Source: Paenibacillus sp. V4I3
Lineage (GTDB): Bacteria; Bacillota; Bacilli; Paenibacillales; NBRC-103111
Direction of reading: 5' to 3'
DNA length: 64,000 nt
NCBI RefSeq assembly: GCF_030817215.1
Contig: NZ_JAUSZA010000001.1
Location: forward strand, 3,384,501-3,448,500
The position numbers and the translations under genes were made by a program. Under the pieces are notes generated by a model. It did no database searches, was not told the DNA's origin, and saw only the letters and a program-made list of their open reading frames with translations. Shown one piece after another: positions 42,843 to 51,810 of this stretch (the stretch's first letter is position 1; each line of letters begins with the position of its first letter).

Positions 42843-45131
42843 ATGATGGAAGCTACGCTGATGCGGGACGCATTGCAAGATTTTGGATTGGATCAAGTAA
42901 AGCTTGTCGGCGAGTATCATGTCAATGCGGTTGAAAAAGAACTTCTTTACTTACGCAGCTACGATGTCGATCGCTTGCTGGCCGGATTCCGGGAGACCAG
43001 GGGGCTGGTACCCAAGGCCGAGAAATACCCCGGTTGGGAAAATACAGAGATTCGGGGCCATACGCTAGGTCATTATATGACGGCGTTAGCGCAGGCATAC
43101 TCCCATACGAAAGATCCGGCATTCCTAGAGAGGTTATCATACATCGTTTCTGAATTGTCACAATGCCAATTTAGTAGCGGTTATCTTTCAGCGTTTCCAG
43201 AGACACTCATTGATAATATTGAGAACAAGAAGCCGGCATGGGTTCCCTGGTATACGATGCATAAAATCATTGCGGGACTGGTCGCTATCTTCCACGCGAC
43301 GCAATCCCAAGCGGCACTCGACGTTGTCGTGCAATTAGGCGACTGGGTCGCGTCTCGAACATCGCGATGGTCGGATGAGCTTCAAGCTACCGTACTGGCT
43401 GTGGAATATGGCGGGATGAATGACTGTCTCTACGAGTTGTACAAGATTTCCGGCAGCTGGAAGCATCTGGAGGCGGCTCATCAATTTGACGAGCTTCCAT
43501 TGTTTGAAGCGATCCATCAAGGCAGGGATATTCTGGCGGGGAAGCATGCCAATACGACGATTCCTAAATTTATCGGAGCCTTGAATCGTTATTTGGTATT
43601 GGGTGAGAGCGAAAGCTTCTACCTTGATGCCGCTAAGAAGTTTTGGGATATCGTTGTCCATCATCACAGCTATATGACCGGCGGCAACAGCGAGTCGGAG
43701 CATTTCGGAGAACCGGATATCCTCGATAGGAAACGTACGGACATCACATGCGAAACCTGCAACAGCTACAACATGCTGAAGCTGACCCGTGAATTATTCA
43801 AGCTCACAAAGGATAAAAAATACGAGGACTTCTACGAGACAACGTATATCAACGCAATTCTCTCCTCGCAGCATCCGGAAACTGGAATGACGATGTATTT
43901 CCAACCGATGGCGACAGGTTACTTCAAAATCTACAGTTCGCCCTTCGAGCATTTCTGGTGCTGCACAGGCACGGGGATGGAGAGCTTTACGAAGCTGAAT
44001 GACAGTGTCTACTATCATAAAGATGATGAGCTTTATGTGACTCAATTCGTCAGCTCGAGCGTCGACTGGCGCCAGAAGCAAGTAAAGCTTACACAAAGCT
44101 CCGGCATCCCTGATTCCGATCAAGTGACGCTTAGGATTGAGACCGAAGATCAGCAAGCCAAAGCTTTCAAGCTCTATATTCGCGTTCCGCATTGGGTCAC
44201 AGGGAATATCGAGGCCAGATTGAACGGCGGGCTGATTGCTTTGGACATACTTGATCACCGCATCGTGATTGAACGGAAATGGCAGCATGGCGATATGCTT
44301 GTATTGACGCTGCCCATGAACGTATTCGTCTCGCGGCTGCCGGATAATCCGAATGCGGTTGGTTTTCAATACGGACCCGTTGTGCTGAGTGCAGCACTGG
44401 GCACGGAGGATTTGAACCAAGCCCAAACGGGCATTATGGTAAAGGTGCCTACCCGCAGAATGCTGATCAAAGATTTCTTGATACCGACCGGGATGCTGCC
44501 TGACCAATGGCTGGAAGGGATTGATCGGCATCTTGTGAAGGAAGGCAGTGAGCTTGTATTCAAGCTGCGAAATACGGACGAGGATGATCGGCTCATCTTT
44601 ACCCCCCATTTCAAGCAGCATGAAGAGCGATACGGCATCTATTGGAACATCGTCGAATCGGATTCCAAGGAATTGAAGCGGCACTTGGAGCAAGCCAGCA
44701 TGGAACAGCTCGTTAAAGAAGCTACGATCGACAGTGTTCAAGTAGGCAACGATCAGTATGAACTGCAGCATGCAGTTAAGGGAGAAGGAACCGTCAGCGG
44801 GGCATGGGAAGGTCAAAATGGACGGAATGCGAATCCCGGCGGGTGGTTTAGCTATGAGCTGAAGGTAATTCCGGGCATGGAGAACCTGCTGCAGGTGACT
44901 TACTTATCCATTCACAATGACCGTGTGATGCATATTTATGCAAATGGCGAGCTGTTGACTAGCGAGCGGTCGGCGCCGGTGTCCAGACGCGAATTCGTAA
45001 CTAAGTACTATTCCATTCCGGAAGCAATGATTAACGGGAGAGATCAAGTGGAGTTTAAGTTTGTTCCGGAAGATAAGCGTAATGGGATTTACGGCGTCCT
45101 GCGAACGATGAGATCAGACTACAAAGAATAG
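42843..45131 (+). CDS. GH127 family glycoside hydrolase (beta-L-arabinofuranosidase type)
   Basis: 762 residues, the usual length for the family formerly called DUF1680. N-terminal (alpha/alpha)6 barrel with RGHTLGHYMTALAQAYSHT and YTMHKIIAGL. The zinc-thiolate active site is visible as CETCNSYNMLK (Glu and two Cys) and FWCCTGTGMESF (catalytic nucleophile Cys in the Cys pair). C-terminal beta-sandwiches follow. There is no signal peptide, so it acts on imported oligosaccharides. Known members remove L-arabinofuranose; related GH127/GH146 specificities cannot be excluded. Confidence 0.93.
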   Translation: MMEATLMRDALQDFGLDQVKLVGEYHVNAVEKELLYLRSYDVDRLLAGFRETRGLVPKAEKYPGWENTEIRGHTLGHYMTALAQAYSHTKDPAFLERLSYIVSELSQCQFSSGYLSAFPETLIDNIENKKPAWVPWYTMHKIIAGLVAIFHATQSQAALDVVVQLGDWVASRTSRWSDELQATVLAVEYGGMNDCLYELYKISGSWKHLEAAHQFDELPLFEAIHQGRDILAGKHANTTIPKFIGALNRYLVLGESESFYLDAAKKFWDIVVHHHSYMTGGNSESEHFGEPDILDRKRTDITCETCNSYNMLKLTRELFKLTKDKKYEDFYETTYINAILSSQHPETGMTMYFQPMATGYFKIYSSPFEHFWCCTGTGMESFTKLNDSVYYHKDDELYVTQFVSSSVDWRQKQVKLTQSSGIPDSDQVTLRIETEDQQAKAFKLYIRVPHWVTGNIEARLNGGLIALDILDHRIVIERKWQHGDMLVLTLPMNVFVSRLPDNPNAVGFQYGPVVLSAALGTEDLNQAQTGIMVKVPTRRMLIKDFLIPTGMLPDQWLEGIDRHLVKEGSELVFKLRNTDEDDRLIFTPHFKQHEERYGIYWNIVESDSKELKRHLEQASMEQLVKEATIDSVQVGNDQYELQHAVKGEGTVSGAWEGQNGRNANPGGWFSYELKVIPGMENLLQVTYLSIHNDRVMHIYANGELLTSERSAPVSRREFVTKYYSIPEAMINGRDQVEFKFVPEDKRNGIYGVLRTMRSDYKE

Positions 45132-45193
45132 AGCCTTAAAAGAAGAGAGGTCGGTGGGAACTCCGAACTTCGGCATAGCTAATCGAACACCGA

Positions 45194-45233
45194 CACAAAA
45201 ACGCCACCGCATAATACGGTGGCGTTTTTGTGT
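45194..45233. terminator. Strong terminator after the GH127 gene
   Basis: CACAAAAACGCCACCG and CGGTGGCGTTTTTGTG are exact complements around a 7-base loop. Confidence 0.92.
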
Positions 45234-45329
45234 GCTTGGCACCACATCGTTCTAACGGGTGAAAGAGGGAAACAAGAAGGTTTTCCTTCTTGCTTCTTTT
45301 TTTTATTGTCTATTTACATATTTAAAGTC

Positions 45330-45349
45330 TTAGTGTACTATTGCACTAA
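45330..45349. promoter_or_regulatory. Inverted-repeat operator of the GntR/ABC operon
   Basis: TTAGTG and CACTAA flank an 8-bp centre about 45 bp before the first gene. Position and AGTG/CACT half-sites resemble operators of YtrA-type GntR regulators. Confidence 0.55.
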
Positions 45350-45394
45350 TACAATAATTCAATTTTTCAGTTTCATTAAGAAGGAGAGATTTGG

Positions 45395-46135
45395 ATGAAG
45401 GCGTGGGTAGCTTTATTTAAAAAAGATTTTAAATTAACAAGAACCGTATTTTTCGTAGGACTTGTCATTAATTTATTGATTGTCATGTTGACGTTATATA
45501 TGGGGATGAAATCAGATCATACCTTACTTATTTTCTTACCCTTAGTAGTTGCTATTGTTTTGCATATTTTATATTTTCCGATAATGGTATTTATTAGTTT
45601 GAAAATAGAGGCAAATCAACTGCATCTATGGCTGCATAATCCTAGGCCGGCTTCTTCATTGTTAATTAGTAAGCTGGTGAATGGGCTAGTGATGCTCGTT
45701 ATTTCATTATTGATGTTATATGTGATGTCTGGATTGCTAATCATACCCAAGTTCAACTTAATTGAAGCGTATTGGACGGATACTTGGAAATCGGGATTAT
45801 TCATATTTCCTCATATTATTGTAATTTCTATAATGATTGGTGTTTGGGTGTTATTTCTTTGGGCGCTATACCAATCCCTTAAATTTGCAATCGGGCGTTG
45901 GAGCTGGTTAGTCGTTATTGGGGCAGTTATCATACTTACTTGGATAACTGCCCTATTCGAATCCACTAAACTGTATAGTTTAGTAACGAAATGGGGAAGT
46001 ATTACCTATGATTTTCCTTCTTTTTCAATACAACCTATACAAACATATGCAGGAGAATATTTGTATACCTTCATTTTTATCATTGGATTATTCTTTCTGA
46101 GCGCATGGATTGTTGACAATAAAGTTGAGGTGTAA
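45395..46135 (+). CDS. ABC-2-type transporter membrane protein
   Basis: 246 residues with six predicted membrane helices (FFVGLVINLLIVMLTLYMG, TLLIFLPLVVAIVLHILYF, TFIFIIGLFFLSAWIV and others). AAGGAGAG precedes the ATG. First gene of an operon with a YtrA-like GntR repressor and an ABC ATPase, so it is the membrane partner of that ATPase. In Bacillus such ytr-type systems respond to cell-wall antibiotics; the same is only inferred here. Confidence 0.8.
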   Translation: MKAWVALFKKDFKLTRTVFFVGLVINLLIVMLTLYMGMKSDHTLLIFLPLVVAIVLHILYFPIMVFISLKIEANQLHLWLHNPRPASSLLISKLVNGLVMLVISLLMLYVMSGLLIIPKFNLIEAYWTDTWKSGLFIFPHIIVISIMIGVWVLFLWALYQSLKFAIGRWSWLVVIGAVIILTWITALFESTKLYSLVTKWGSITYDFPSFSIQPIQTYAGEYLYTFIFIIGLFFLSAWIVDNKVEV

Positions 46136-46137
46136 GA

Positions 46138-46515
46138 ATGGAAGAATTTAATGCTTCAAAGCCAATTTATCTGCAATTAGCGGATCGAATCAATCGACAG
46201 ATTGTAAGCAAAGAACTGAAAGCAGGTGAGAAGCTTCCTTCAGTCCGAGAAATGGGGATCAAATACAGTGTAAATCCAAACACAATTCAGCGTACTTACA
46301 GTGAGTTGGAGCGTGAGGGTATCCTGGAAACGAAAAGAGGTCAAGGTACATTTGTCACGGAACAAGAGGATCGCTTGGTACATCAACGTGAAAATTTAAA
46401 AAATGAGCAGATCCAATCGTTTGTCCAGGTCATGCAGGAAATGGGGTTCACCTCTCATGAAATCATATCAGGGCTACAGAACCACTTAAGCAAATTTGAT
46501 AAAGGAGATGAGTAA
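46138..46515 (+). CDS. YtrA-subfamily GntR regulator
   Basis: 125 residues, the short GntR form. Winged helix KAGEKLPSVREMGIKYSVNP and REGILETKRGQGTFV, followed by only two helices for dimerisation. GAGGTG lies before the ATG, and two bases separate it from the upstream stop. It probably represses its own operon through the TTAGTG...CACTAA site. Confidence 0.92.
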   Translation: MEEFNASKPIYLQLADRINRQIVSKELKAGEKLPSVREMGIKYSVNPNTIQRTYSELEREGILETKRGQGTFVTEQEDRLVHQRENLKNEQIQSFVQVMQEMGFTSHEIISGLQNHLSKFDKGDE

Positions 46516-46516
46516 T

Positions 46517-47206
46517 TTGATTCAATTGACGAATGTTTCTAAAAAATATGTTAAACAGCCCGCACTCACTAACATTTCATTCACTTTGCCCATAGGTAAA
46601 ATCGTTGGCATTGTGGGCGAGAATGGCAGCGGGAAGTCAACGCTATTGAGACTTATTTCCGGACTATCGCTTCCTACGAGCGGGAGGGTAACCGTAAATG
46701 GAGAGACTGCCAATCGAAGAATCAGCAAAGTGGTTTCTTATTTATCGGAGCTTGGTTCTTTTTATTCTATATTCACAGTACGTGAAGCAATGGATTTTCA
46801 GGCTTCCCAATATACGGACTTTAACATGGCTAAAGCGGAAGAAATCATGAAGTTTACGCAGTTGGAGCCTCATATGAAAATCAAAGATCTCTCGAAAGGA
46901 AATCGTGGTCGATTAAAAATCATGCTTACTTTGGCCAGAGAAGTACCCTACATTCTAATGGATGAACCACTGTCCGGACTTGACCCCATGGTGCGAGAAT
47001 CTATCGTTAAAGGAATGATTTCTTATGTTGACTTGGAATTTCAGACACTCATCATGACAAGCCATGAGATTGTGGAAATTGAATCATTACTGGACTGCTT
47101 CATTGCGATCAAAGACGGATCATTACTAAGAATGGCTGGTGTGGATGAATTACATGAATCAGAGGGTCTTGGTATCACGGATTGGATGAAGAAGAATTAT
47201 GTCTAA
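46517..47206 (+). CDS. ABC transporter ATP-binding protein
   Basis: 229 residues from a TTG at 46517; AAAGGAG lies within the end of the GntR gene. Walker A GENGSGKST, Q-loop region SYLSELGS, degenerate signature LSKGNRGRLK (in place of LSGGQ), Walker B ILMDEPLSGLDP and switch His in TSHE. The weak signature is typical of GntR-linked ABC-2 ATPases of the YtrB/BcrA type. It pairs with the membrane protein at 45395. Confidence 0.92.
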   Translation: MIQLTNVSKKYVKQPALTNISFTLPIGKIVGIVGENGSGKSTLLRLISGLSLPTSGRVTVNGETANRRISKVVSYLSELGSFYSIFTVREAMDFQASQYTDFNMAKAEEIMKFTQLEPHMKIKDLSKGNRGRLKIMLTLAREVPYILMDEPLSGLDPMVRESIVKGMISYVDLEFQTLIMTSHEIVEIESLLDCFIAIKDGSLLRMAGVDELHESEGLGITDWMKKNYV

Positions 47207-47265
47207 TCCGGGAATATCTGGGTTAATCTGCTCATTGCAATTGGTAATCATTAGGAGGGGAAGAT

Positions 47266-48174
47266 ATGAGAGCAATTGTATACGCGAAATACGGACCGCC
47301 CGATGTTCTTCATTTGAAAGAGTTAGAAAAACCTACACCCAAGGACAATGAAATACTGGTGAAAAACTATGCGACAACGGTAACAGCAGGGGACTGGCGT
47401 ATGCGAAAGGCTGACCCGTTCGTTGCAAGACTTTACAATGGAATCCTAAGACCAAAAAGAGTAACGATATTAGGGTTTGAGTTAGCCGGGGAAGTTGAAG
47501 CAGTAGGCAAAGATGTAAAACGGTTTAAGAAAGGTGACCAAGTTTTTGCGTTCTGTGGTATTGGCTTCGGTGCATATGCCGAGTACAAATGTCTGCCTGA
47601 AGATGGCATGGTGGCTATAAAACCGACCAATCTGACGTATGACAAGGCCGCCGCTGTTCCTATTGGGGGCTTAACGGCGCTAAATGCTCTTAGAAAAGGA
47701 AATATTGAAAGTGGAATGAAGGTTCTTGTTTATGGAGCTTCTGGAAGTGTAGGTACTTATGCGGTACAGCTTGCCAAATATTTTGGGGCGGATGTAACAG
47801 GAGTATGCAGTACCACGAATATTGAAATGGTGCAATCGATAGGAGCCGATAGGGTAATTGATTATACGATTCAGGATTTTACAGCGAGTGGAGAACGTTT
47901 TGATTTAGTCTTTGATGCTGTTGGGAAAAAAATATCGAAAGTCACAAAATCAACATGCAAGAAAGCGCTTCGGTCGAATGGAAAGTATGTGAGTGTAGAT
48001 ATGTCACGAAAGGATCGTGTTGAAGATCTAGTCTTCCTGAAGGAGCTTATTGAAGGAGGAAAGATAAAACCGGTCATCGATAGACACTATCTGTTAGAAC
48101 AAATTCCTGAGGCTCATAGGTATGTCGAGAAAAGACACAAAAAGGGGAACGTGGTCATAACTGTTAGGCAATAA
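47266..48174 (+). CDS. NAD(P)-dependent medium-chain (zinc-free) oxidoreductase
   Basis: 302 residues of the MDR quinone-oxidoreductase type. N-terminal GroES-like part ([33 protein letters not shown]), cofactor-binding [20 protein letters not shown] and C-terminal [20 protein letters not shown]. No structural zinc cysteines are present. GGAGGGG precedes the ATG. It probably reduces quinones or enones. It follows the ABC operon by 59 bp without a clear terminator. Confidence 0.9.
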   Translation: MRAIVYAKYGPPDVLHLKELEKPTPKDNEILVKNYATTVTAGDWRMRKADPFVARLYNGILRPKRVTILGFELAGEVEAVGKDVKRFKKGDQVFAFCGIGFGAYAEYKCLPEDGMVAIKPTNLTYDKAAAVPIGGLTALNALRKGNIESGMKVLVYGASGSVGTYAVQLAKYFGADVTGVCSTTNIEMVQSIGADRVIDYTIQDFTASGERFDLVFDAVGKKISKVTKSTCKKALRSNGKYVSVDMSRKDRVEDLVFLKELIEGGKIKPVIDRHYLLEQIPEAHRYVEKRHKKGNVVITVRQ

Positions 48175-48222
48175 ATTGCTTGGGTATGTTTACATCACAT
48201 CCGAAAAAAAGGAGCTAATAGA

Positions 48223-48624
48223 ATGAACGAGGTCTCGTTGTTTCGACTTTATTTTCTGAGGGCGCTGTATCTTCTTATCGTCGTGGGGCTCGGTATCGTG
48301 GTATGGCCTGGAGTCATCCACCACGAAAAGCCATGGGAACTTATGGAAGGAGTGGTCCAGTGCATGTTAGCCGCCTTTTCGGCTCTGTCAGTTCTGGGGT
48401 TGCGGTATCCGCTGCAGATGCTGCCTTTGCTTCTGTGGGAATTGGTGTGGAAGTCGATCTGGCTGATCGTCGTTGCGTTCCCACTGTGGTACTCCGGTCA
48501 AATGGACGAGTCAACCTTGGCGACGGCCTCATCCTGCTTGATAGTCGTGATTTTTCCTTTCGGCATCCCGTGGCGCTTTGTGTTTGAACACTACGTGAAG
48601 AAGCGCGGAGATCGGTGGCACTGA
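48223..48624 (+). CDS. Hypothetical membrane protein (133 residues)
   Basis: Four hydrophobic segments (ALYLLIVVGLGIVVWPGVI, QCMLAAFSALSVLGL, MLPLLLWELVWKSIWLIVVA, TASSCLIVVIFPFGIPW). AAAAAAGGAG precedes the ATG. Its GC content is higher than that of its neighbours. Function unknown. Confidence 0.7.
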   Translation: MNEVSLFRLYFLRALYLLIVVGLGIVVWPGVIHHEKPWELMEGVVQCMLAAFSALSVLGLRYPLQMLPLLLWELVWKSIWLIVVAFPLWYSGQMDESTLATASSCLIVVIFPFGIPWRFVFEHYVKKRGDRWH

Positions 48625-48706
48625 GGGAAGATAGACAGCGCAGCCCACGGCCGACTCTGATCAGCCGAATGTGGGGGGAATAAATTCAAAATAAGGAGAT
48701 AAACTA

Positions 48707-49420
48707 ATGAATACGAATAAAAAGAGTGCATTAATTGTTGGAATATTGTTTATACTTGCAGCGGTTACGGCGATAATAGGTCTTATATTATACGATCCTA
48801 TCCTAAATGGTCCGGATTACCTGATGGAAGGTTCCAAACATGCCAACCAGGTGATACTGGGAGCGCTTATGGAGTTAATGCTTGTCGTTTCAGCGGTTGG
48901 TACTGCAACTACCATGTTTCCAATTTTAAGAAAATATAATGAAACTATTGCTCTTTGGCATCTTTGCTTCAGGTTTCTTGAAGCCATTATTATTACGATT
49001 GGTATAATCAGCGTACTGTCCCTGTTGACCTTAAGCCGGGAATTTGCTGCAGCAGCGGCTCCGGATACCGCCTCTTTTCAAGCTTCAGGTATATTATTAA
49101 AAGCCGTACATGACTGGACCTTTCTGCTTGGGCCTCTTTTCATGCTGGGCATCAACACGATGTTGTACAGTTATATCTTTTATAAATCTAAGCTTGTACC
49201 CAGGTTTATACCTATCTTGGGTATGACAGGGGCAACACTTGTTTTTATTTGTGCCTTGTTAGTCATGTTCGGTGTCATTCAACAAGTTTCTTTTTGGGGT
49301 GCTATTTTGGCGCTGCCAGTAGCAGCTAATGAAATGACCCTCGCGGTGTGGCTCATCGTTAAAGGATTCAATTTATCTGCACTCTCTTCCGAGTCTGCAA
49401 AAACGGATCGAGCGAGCTAA
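48707..49420 (+). CDS. DUF4386 family membrane protein
   Basis: 237 residues, seven membrane helices, with family-type segments (ALIVGILFILAAVTAIIGLI, GALMELMLVVSAVGTATTMF, RFLEAIIITIGIISVLSLL). AAGGAG precedes the ATG. It lies directly upstream of an ECF41 sigma factor, a frequent neighbour type for that group. Role unknown. Confidence 0.82.
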   Translation: MNTNKKSALIVGILFILAAVTAIIGLILYDPILNGPDYLMEGSKHANQVILGALMELMLVVSAVGTATTMFPILRKYNETIALWHLCFRFLEAIIITIGIISVLSLLTLSREFAAAAAPDTASFQASGILLKAVHDWTFLLGPLFMLGINTMLYSYIFYKSKLVPRFIPILGMTGATLVFICALLVMFGVIQQVSFWGAILALPVAANEMTLAVWLIVKGFNLSALSSESAKTDRAS

Positions 49421-49475
49421 GCGCTTTCTCTCCTGGTATCGGGATTAGGTCATTCACATAGTAGATTGGAGATAT

Positions 49476-50393
49476 ATGGCTCTTATGGACTTTGATACGA
49501 TTTATCGCACGTATAAGCATCTACTATTCTCTGTAGGTTATCGGATGCTAGGCTCCGTGTCTGACGCGGAAGATATGATGCAGGATCTGTTTACATCCCT
49601 AAAAACGTTAGACACGGATAACATCAGCAACCTGAAATCTTATCTAGTCAAAATGATGACCAACCGCTGCCTGAATTACTTGAAATCGGCTAGCAAGCAA
49701 AGAGAAATTTACGTTGGTGCTTGGCTGCCTGAACCACTGATTAAGGTAAACGACGATGATCCCTCGGGGCAGGTTGTTCAAGACGAAACCATTTCCTATG
49801 CTTTCCTTGTACTGTTGCAAGAGTTATCATCTGTGGAGAGAGCTGTATTCGTGCTAAGAGAAGTGCTTGGTTATGAGTACGGCGAGGTCGCAGAAATGCT
49901 AAATAAAACGGAAACCAATTGCCGTAAAATCTATAGTCGAGCAAAAGTGAAAGTTAACGAAGGAAAGGAGCGGAATTTTGAGGAACTCGGGGAATCAGAA
50001 CCACTTGTAAAGAAGTTTTTGCATGCTGTCCATACGGGGAACTTTAAAGATTTTGTCTCCTTGCTGACCGATGATGCTGTGCTGATTTCAGATGGCGGTG
50101 GAAAAAGACGAACAGCACTCAAAACCATATTCGGCAAGCAACGTATTCAAGCCCTCTTTGAAGGTATTGCAGCAAAAGGCTCGCTACAGGGGAAATGGCT
50201 TCCAATTCTCATAAACGGTCAAACCGGTCTAGTACTCGTAAAAGATCAAATCGCTGATATGGTCATTTGTTTTGATATGGATGAGAATCAATTGCATGCC
50301 AATCAGGTTTTTCAGATTTTGAATCCAGATAAACTTCAACACATTTCTTCCATGCTGGATTGTCACAAATCCCCGGACTTATTTGTCTTATAG
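49476..50393 (+). CDS. ECF41-group RNA polymerase sigma factor (SigJ-like) with SnoaL-like domain
   Basis: 305 residues. Sigma region 2 (LLFSVGYRMLGSVSDAEDMM), region 4 (LSSVERAVFVLREVLGYEYG) and a C-terminal SnoaL-like domain of about 130 residues. Two ECF41 hallmarks are present: DGGGK (about residue 206) and NPDKL near the end. No anti-sigma gene is adjacent; in ECF41 the fused domain itself controls activity. The next gene, an AhpD-like protein, carries a matching promoter inside the 3' end of this gene. Confidence 0.92.
   Translation: MALMDFDTIYRTYKHLLFSVGYRMLGSVSDAEDMMQDLFTSLKTLDTDNISNLKSYLVKMMTNRCLNYLKSASKQREIYVGAWLPEPLIKVNDDDPSGQVVQDETISYAFLVLLQELSSVERAVFVLREVLGYEYGEVAEMLNKTETNCRKIYSRAKVKVNEGKERNFEELGESEPLVKKFLHAVHTGNFKDFVSLLTDDAVLISDGGGKRRTALKTIFGKQRIQALFEGIAAKGSLQGKWLPILINGQTGLVLVKDQIADMVICFDMDENQLHANQVFQILNPDKLQHISSMLDCHKSPDLFVL
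50361..50387 (+). promoter_or_regulatory. Candidate ECF41 promoter of the AhpD-like gene
   Basis: TGTCACA (50361-50367), 16 bp, then TGTC (50384-50387). Known ECF41 promoters have TGTCACA at -35 and CGTC at -10, so the first box matches fully and the second in three of four bases. It lies within the last 33 bp of the sigma gene. Confidence 0.6.
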
Positions 50394-50431
50394 AGGCAAA
50401 CCTAAATTAATCGTTTATGGAGGAGATTCAC

Positions 50432-50875
50432 ATGGAAGTTAGATTAACGTATAGTCAAGTAAATCCAGAAGCATTGCAAACGATGCTGAAGTTGGAAGGG
50501 TTTATTAAAACAAGCGGTTTAGATGCAAAGTTATATGAGTTTATCAAAATCAGAGCGTCACAAATCAACGGTTGCGCTTATTGCATCGACATGCATACAA
50601 GAGATTTGCGGAATATGGGAGAAACCCAGCAAAGGATTAATTTACTCACTGCATGGCGTGAAGCCCCCTTTTATTCCGACAAAGAAAGAGCAGTGCTAGA
50701 GTTGACAGAAACCGTGACCCGAATCTCGGAGAACGGTGTACCACAAGCCGTTTATGAGAAAGTGAGGGAGCATTTTGACGAAAAGGAATATGTAGTTCTT
50801 ATCATGGCGATCAATACGATTAATGCTTGGAACCGTATTGCCATTTCTACTGGAATGTTCCCTGTTGAAAAGTGA
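50432..50875 (+). CDS. AhpD/carboxymuconolactone-decarboxylase-family protein
   Basis: 147 residues from the ATG at 50432, which follows GGAGGAG; an ATG at 50417 overlaps that site. The catalytic motif is CAYCIDMHTRDLR: two cysteines plus His, as in alkylhydroperoxidase AhpD. EAPFYSDKERAVLELTE is also typical. Such proteins are the standard partner gene of ECF41 sigma factors and probably act in peroxide or electrophile detoxification. Confidence 0.92.
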   Translation: MEVRLTYSQVNPEALQTMLKLEGFIKTSGLDAKLYEFIKIRASQINGCAYCIDMHTRDLRNMGETQQRINLLTAWREAPFYSDKERAVLELTETVTRISENGVPQAVYEKVREHFDEKEYVVLIMAINTINAWNRIAISTGMFPVEK

Positions 50876-51133
50876 CCTCCTTTACCATTACTTTTTGCGA
50901 AAAGTGTCTCTTTGTTAAAGGAATTCTCTTATTGTTGACAACCACCAACCACCATGTTATATTTCATTATACAGTTCAATCGTTTAGAAATTAGTTATTT
51001 AGGAGATCGGGGCTAAAGTAATTGGGATACGCAAGTATCTATTTACTTTTAACGCGATCTTTTTTGTTTTTTTATTGTAATAAAAGCAACAGACAATCAA
51101 AGAACAAGTTTGTCATCCATGCTTAATCACCAA
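50876..51133 (+). other. Intergenic region ahead of hutP
   Basis: No gene. A long hairpin with outer arms AGATCG (51004-51009) and CGATCT (51055-51060) and inner TAAAGTAA/TTACTTTTA is followed by TTTTTTG. It is a probable terminator for the AhpD-like gene. Confidence 0.55.
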
Positions 51134-51148
51134 ATGTAAGCGCTCCCT
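51134..51148 (+). promoter_or_regulatory. CcpA cre box upstream of hutP
   Basis: ATGTAAGCGCTCCCT matches WTGNAANCGNWNNCW at all positions, 53 bp before the hutP start. The Bacillus hut operon is known to be under CcpA repression, so a conserved role is likely. Confidence 0.68.
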
Positions 51149-51200
51149 AACATTAGAAAAGTAGTGGTGATATTTTGGGTAATTTTTAGGAGGAGTTCCA

Positions 51201-51662
51201 ATGACGAGTCCAGAAAAGACATCTTTTCCGATCGGTAAATTGTCTATGTTATTAGCTGTTTTGAGGGATCATTCATGGAATGAAGTGGTTGAAAATGAGT
51301 TGAAAGAAAAAGGCTATCGATATGTAATAGGCAAGGTTGGAGCGATGGATTTAAACAAAGTTATTGCAGCCATAGAAACGACGGCTAAAAACAATCATAT
51401 TATCAATAAAGATATTTATCACGAAGTACACGCTTTATACCACGCTATCATTGAAGCTCTTCAGGGAGTTGGCAGAGGTATGGTACAGTTCGGTGATATA
51501 TTACGGACCGTAGGGCTGACATTCTCCATTGTTCGCGGTAAGTTAGGAGAATCTTCTGAGCAAAGCGGTGAGTGGATCGCTGTATCCATTTACGGAACCA
51601 TTGGGGCACCAAAAAAAGGTTTTGAGCATGAAGCCTTTGGATATGGATTTAATCATATTTAG
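51201..51662 (+). CDS. hutP: Hut operon positive regulator HutP
   Basis: 153 residues matching HutP, the L-histidine- and Mg-dependent RNA-binding antiterminator. It has the core GKVGAMDLNKVIAAIETTAK, the metal/histidine-binding His cluster in YHEVHALYHAIIEAL, and a C-terminal SIYGTIGAPKKGFEHEAFG. AGGAGGAG precedes the ATG. It lies directly upstream of a terminator and hutH, the same order as in Bacillus. Confidence 0.95.
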   Translation: MTSPEKTSFPIGKLSMLLAVLRDHSWNEVVENELKEKGYRYVIGKVGAMDLNKVIAAIETTAKNNHIINKDIYHEVHALYHAIIEALQGVGRGMVQFGDILRTVGLTFSIVRGKLGESSEQSGEWIAVSIYGTIGAPKKGFEHEAFGYGFNHI

Positions 51663-51732
51663 ATATTTAGTGACTAATGACTATTTTTTGCACATGAAAC
51701 GATGTAAGTGAATTTGATAATAAAACAGGCTA

Positions 51733-51790
51733 TTAGTAATTTTAGTGATTTAGGAGCCGATACCATTATTTGGTATTGGCTCCTTTTATT
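51733..51790 (+). terminator. HutP-controlled terminator between hutP and hutH
   Basis: A strong hairpin (GGAGCCGATACCA / TGGTATTGGCTCC, 51753-51783) is followed by TTTTATTTTTT. It is preceded by repeated TTAG/TTTAG motifs (51733-51752), the NAG-type triplets that HutP binds to prevent termination. Confidence 0.75.
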
Positions 51791-51810
51791 TTTTCATACG
51801 AGGAGAGACC

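Noticed and set aside
43794..44816. 340-codon minus-strand frame inside the GH127 gene
   Set aside because: It lies wholly opposite a clear enzyme gene and its product has no recognisable motif or ribosome site.
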